Assembly: GCA_004352715.1 (NCBI GenBank) | Contig: SCFE01000004.1 | Coordinates: forward strand, 3,191,508-3,255,507 | Length of the DNA: 64,000 bases | Reading direction: 5' to 3' | Source: Hofstenia miamia | Taxonomy: Eukaryota > Xenacoelomorpha > Acoela | Shown: positions 61,401 through 64,000 of the stretch, one piece after another | Layout of the letters: each line of letters starts with the position of its first letter | Position numbering within the stretch: position 1 is the first letter of the stretch | Translations under genes and position numbers: made by a program | The notes under the pieces: generated by a model | What the model was told of the DNA's origin: nothing | Database searches by the model: none | Seen by the model: only the letters and a program-made list of their open reading frames with translations

Positions 61401-64000
61401 CCTCCAGCTCCTGAAATACATTGGATTAAAATATTTTATAATGGTCTACATAATATTGACAGAGATTGTTTAAATATTCCTTATGATTTATTGACCTTAA
61501 AGTCTTGTTATTTTTTTACGTGATGTAAGTAAATTCACAAATTTTTTCTTACTAAAACAAACCAGTTTCTATAAGTTTTGAGTGTAATACAGACATCGGC
61601 AATGTCGGTGAGTGATAATTGATTTTCGAAAACGACTCTTGACATCTTTTTGACTACAATCATTTTAAAAGTGATAAAGTAGTAAAGTGGTTATAGAACT
61701 TATGTTATGTAGGAAAGCCATCTGATTTTGAGGAAAGCAAACGCATGGTTTAGTTGAGTGAAAAACGCGTAAACAGGAGTGAGGTTTGTATAGGGATTCA
61801 TCTTTACAACACGTTTTGCATAAAATTGTTTGATATGCTTATCAAGTCAAACAATGTAATGTAACTCAAATTCATAATTTGAATCACAATANNNNNAATT
61901 TTATTTCGATTGTCTATTTTTGTGGATTCCACAAAATGTTGGAATTTGCTGTTTCATTTGTAAAATATTTTTGTGGATTCCACAAAATATTTGAAGTTTT
62001 TGAAACTAAAATATTAATAACAAAAATGGAAAATGTGATTTATTCCATTTTTATGTGACTCTATGTTAATATAACATAATATTTGAATTATTATTTATGG
62101 AACAATGTACTAACGGTCAACTTTATGACTTTCTCCCTCAAGAAATTTTTGCTGGCATTGATTATATTGAATTCAAAATCAAAGATTTTTTTACAACGAA
62201 TGTTTCAAAAGGTGGAAAAAAATCTTGCTGCGAAGGTTTTGTTAGAATTATTTAAAGTAAGAATTGAATTCAAATGAAGTTGTATGCTCATCATCACCGA
62301 ATTCGCTTTTAAACAACAGCAACATGTGCTAGACGACTAAAGATTTAGTGCATGCAGCACCAGTTTTTCAGAAATCTTTTACTAAAGAGATTCATAAGCA
62401 CATAACAATTTTAACCATTGGAAATTCTATCCTAAAGAGTGTCCGTGCTAAGAAGTAAAGATAAATGTTATTTATAATCCTATAAAGAGTAAATACAAAG
62501 GGTCTTGTAGATATCTGTGGTAATACCCTAAAAAGAATGTGAACACGATCGTCTTAACTACTAGCATTATAAATGCTATAGATGAACTGGAAGAATCCGA
62601 ATTTCAAAGTGATTTATTAGAATTAATAAATCTACATTTTTTCCAAAGAAAACGACATTAATGAAGTAACTTTAATTCTAGTTCAAGATAAGCTTTATGG
62701 AGAAGCAATGATATTAATCGCACATGATGGGCAATTAGCTGGATAAAATGTAAAGAGATCACAGATTATATTTGGCTACCAAATAGCAGTTAATGTGCAT
62801 TTTCACAAATGTTACTAATGAAGACAAAAATTTTCTAGATTGTTTTCAATTTGTGCGTAAATTAAACTTAAATTGCTCAAAGATTTTTTTAACTTAACAG
62901 TCAATTTTCAACTGAAATCGATGATTGCAATTAGCCGTTTGCACGGGAACAAACCTTAAGAAAAGGGAACCACAACAAGAGCATTTATATTCTGCTACTC
63001 TTTTATCCAAACATTTCATAAAAATTATCTTTATATGAAGATGAAACTTGTGTTTATTTTAATCTGTATATATGTATTTTTACACGTTCTTCGAAACTAC
63101 TGGAGCTTCATTATAAAATTTTGACAAGTTTTTACACGAATTTCATTTAAAATGTTGTTAATTTCTTGCAGTACCACAATTTATGTAATGTTTTAAGGAA
63201 AAAATGTTGGTATTTAGTCAATGTAGTAATAATACTATTTTTTGAAGCAACCCTCTCTTAAAATATAAGTATGGCCACGAGCAATTTTTTTCCAGGATTG
63301 CAATCGTCTTTTTATCACATCTTATATATTCAATTAATAAAATTCTCTGCCAGCTTATATCAACTTACGTCAGCACAAAATAAGTGGAATTGTGATAAAC
63401 GCTCATCGCTTGTAGCAGACAAAATTTAGATGTTAGAAGTATTGCACCAGCCAACAACGCATAGGGCTGATTAAATTTAAAGACAATGTTTTTTTGTAAT
63501 TTGCAAAATTTAGGTTTTAAAAGGAATTATTTCTTCTATTTCAAATTACAATTAAAACATTAGGCCCAAGCTAGACCCGGCTCAAATTACTATGTGGATA
63601 ATCCGGACCAAGCCTAGCCCAGCCTAAGCCCGGCCCGACTCAACTTTAGGCCCAACCTAATTCCAACTCTGTCCTAAATATAAGAATTGAACTTACAACG
63701 TTAACTTTCCCACGATATGTTTTTATTGGACAATTTTCACGCATTATTTGATTTCTATAATCATGTATAAAATTGTATTTTTATTATTTGTGTAAAGATT
63801 GCAATGTGTATGCATATTATTTATACAATGAAAATGAGTGAAATATAGCTACAGTAGCTAAGGAACAATGTTATTATTGGAAGGGCTGAACTGAGATCCT
63901 TCTTATACAAAGCCCCTCACAGCCACCCCTGTCCCTTAGCCTCTGTGTAGATATTGAATGAAATAGAAACATAAATATAAAATAGTCACGAATTGATAAT
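61401..64000. other. Terminal non-coding stretch
   Basis: Contains a 5-base N run at 61892-61896, a local ttttgtggattccacaaaat duplication at about 61919-61990 and a decayed CCCGGCCC-type cryptic repeat at 63565-63660. No gene recognised. Confidence 0.45.

Noticed and set aside
1-64000. tRNA, rRNA or CRISPR features
   Set aside because: No convincing cloverleaf, ribosomal or spacer-repeat structure was seen; the box A-like LINE leader lacks a proper box B.

Overview
This is AT-rich animal nuclear DNA: spliced genes with GT..AG introns, many (TA)n, (TAA)n and (TG)n microsatellites, and abundant DNA transposons and non-LTR retrotransposons. Four conserved eukaryotic genes lie head to tail on the + strand. 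A ShKT domain protein and an intronless rhodopsin-like receptor fit an invertebrate, most likely a nematode or another trans-splicing invertebrate. The exact taxon cannot be fixed from the sequence.

Region 1 (1-35062) is the gene cluster. In order it holds: the C-terminal half of NFS1 (mitochondrial cysteine desulfurase; 5' exons not visible), NTMT1 (protein N-terminal methyltransferase, complete), MCRS1 (microspherule protein 1, FHA domain, complete) and PIF1 (5'-3' DNA helicase, complete). I rebuilt exons by joining reading frames at GT..AG borders; phases agree at every internal junction. A 7TM receptor gene sits on the opposite strand inside the last NFS1 intron. Gaps between the four genes are 131, 323 and 620 bp, and each downstream ATG lies 6-14 nt after a T-rich AG, so this may be a trans-spliced operon. 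Large introns in MCRS1 and PIF1 are packed with mobile elements: piggyBac, three Tc1/mariner-type lineages, a DD39D mariner, a foldback element and LINE fragments.

Region 2 (35063-49060) has no recognisable host gene. It holds a decayed non-LTR element of a second reverse-transcriptase lineage, a degraded copy of a (TAA)n-targeting LINE, and a decayed CR1/Jockey-like LINE.

Region 3 (49061-64000) has one good gene, a secreted protein with ShKT, short cysteine-rich and C-terminal cystine-knot segments on the - strand. It also has a nearly intact (TAA)n-targeting LINE (53147-56700, one premature stop) and remnants of the CR1/Jockey-like LINE. The rest is AT-rich DNA in which I see nothing.

The assembly has defects: four N runs of 103-226 bp inside (TA)n tracts, one 5-base N run, and single-N joins at three of which the flanking sequence is duplicated, once inside an MCRS1 exon.
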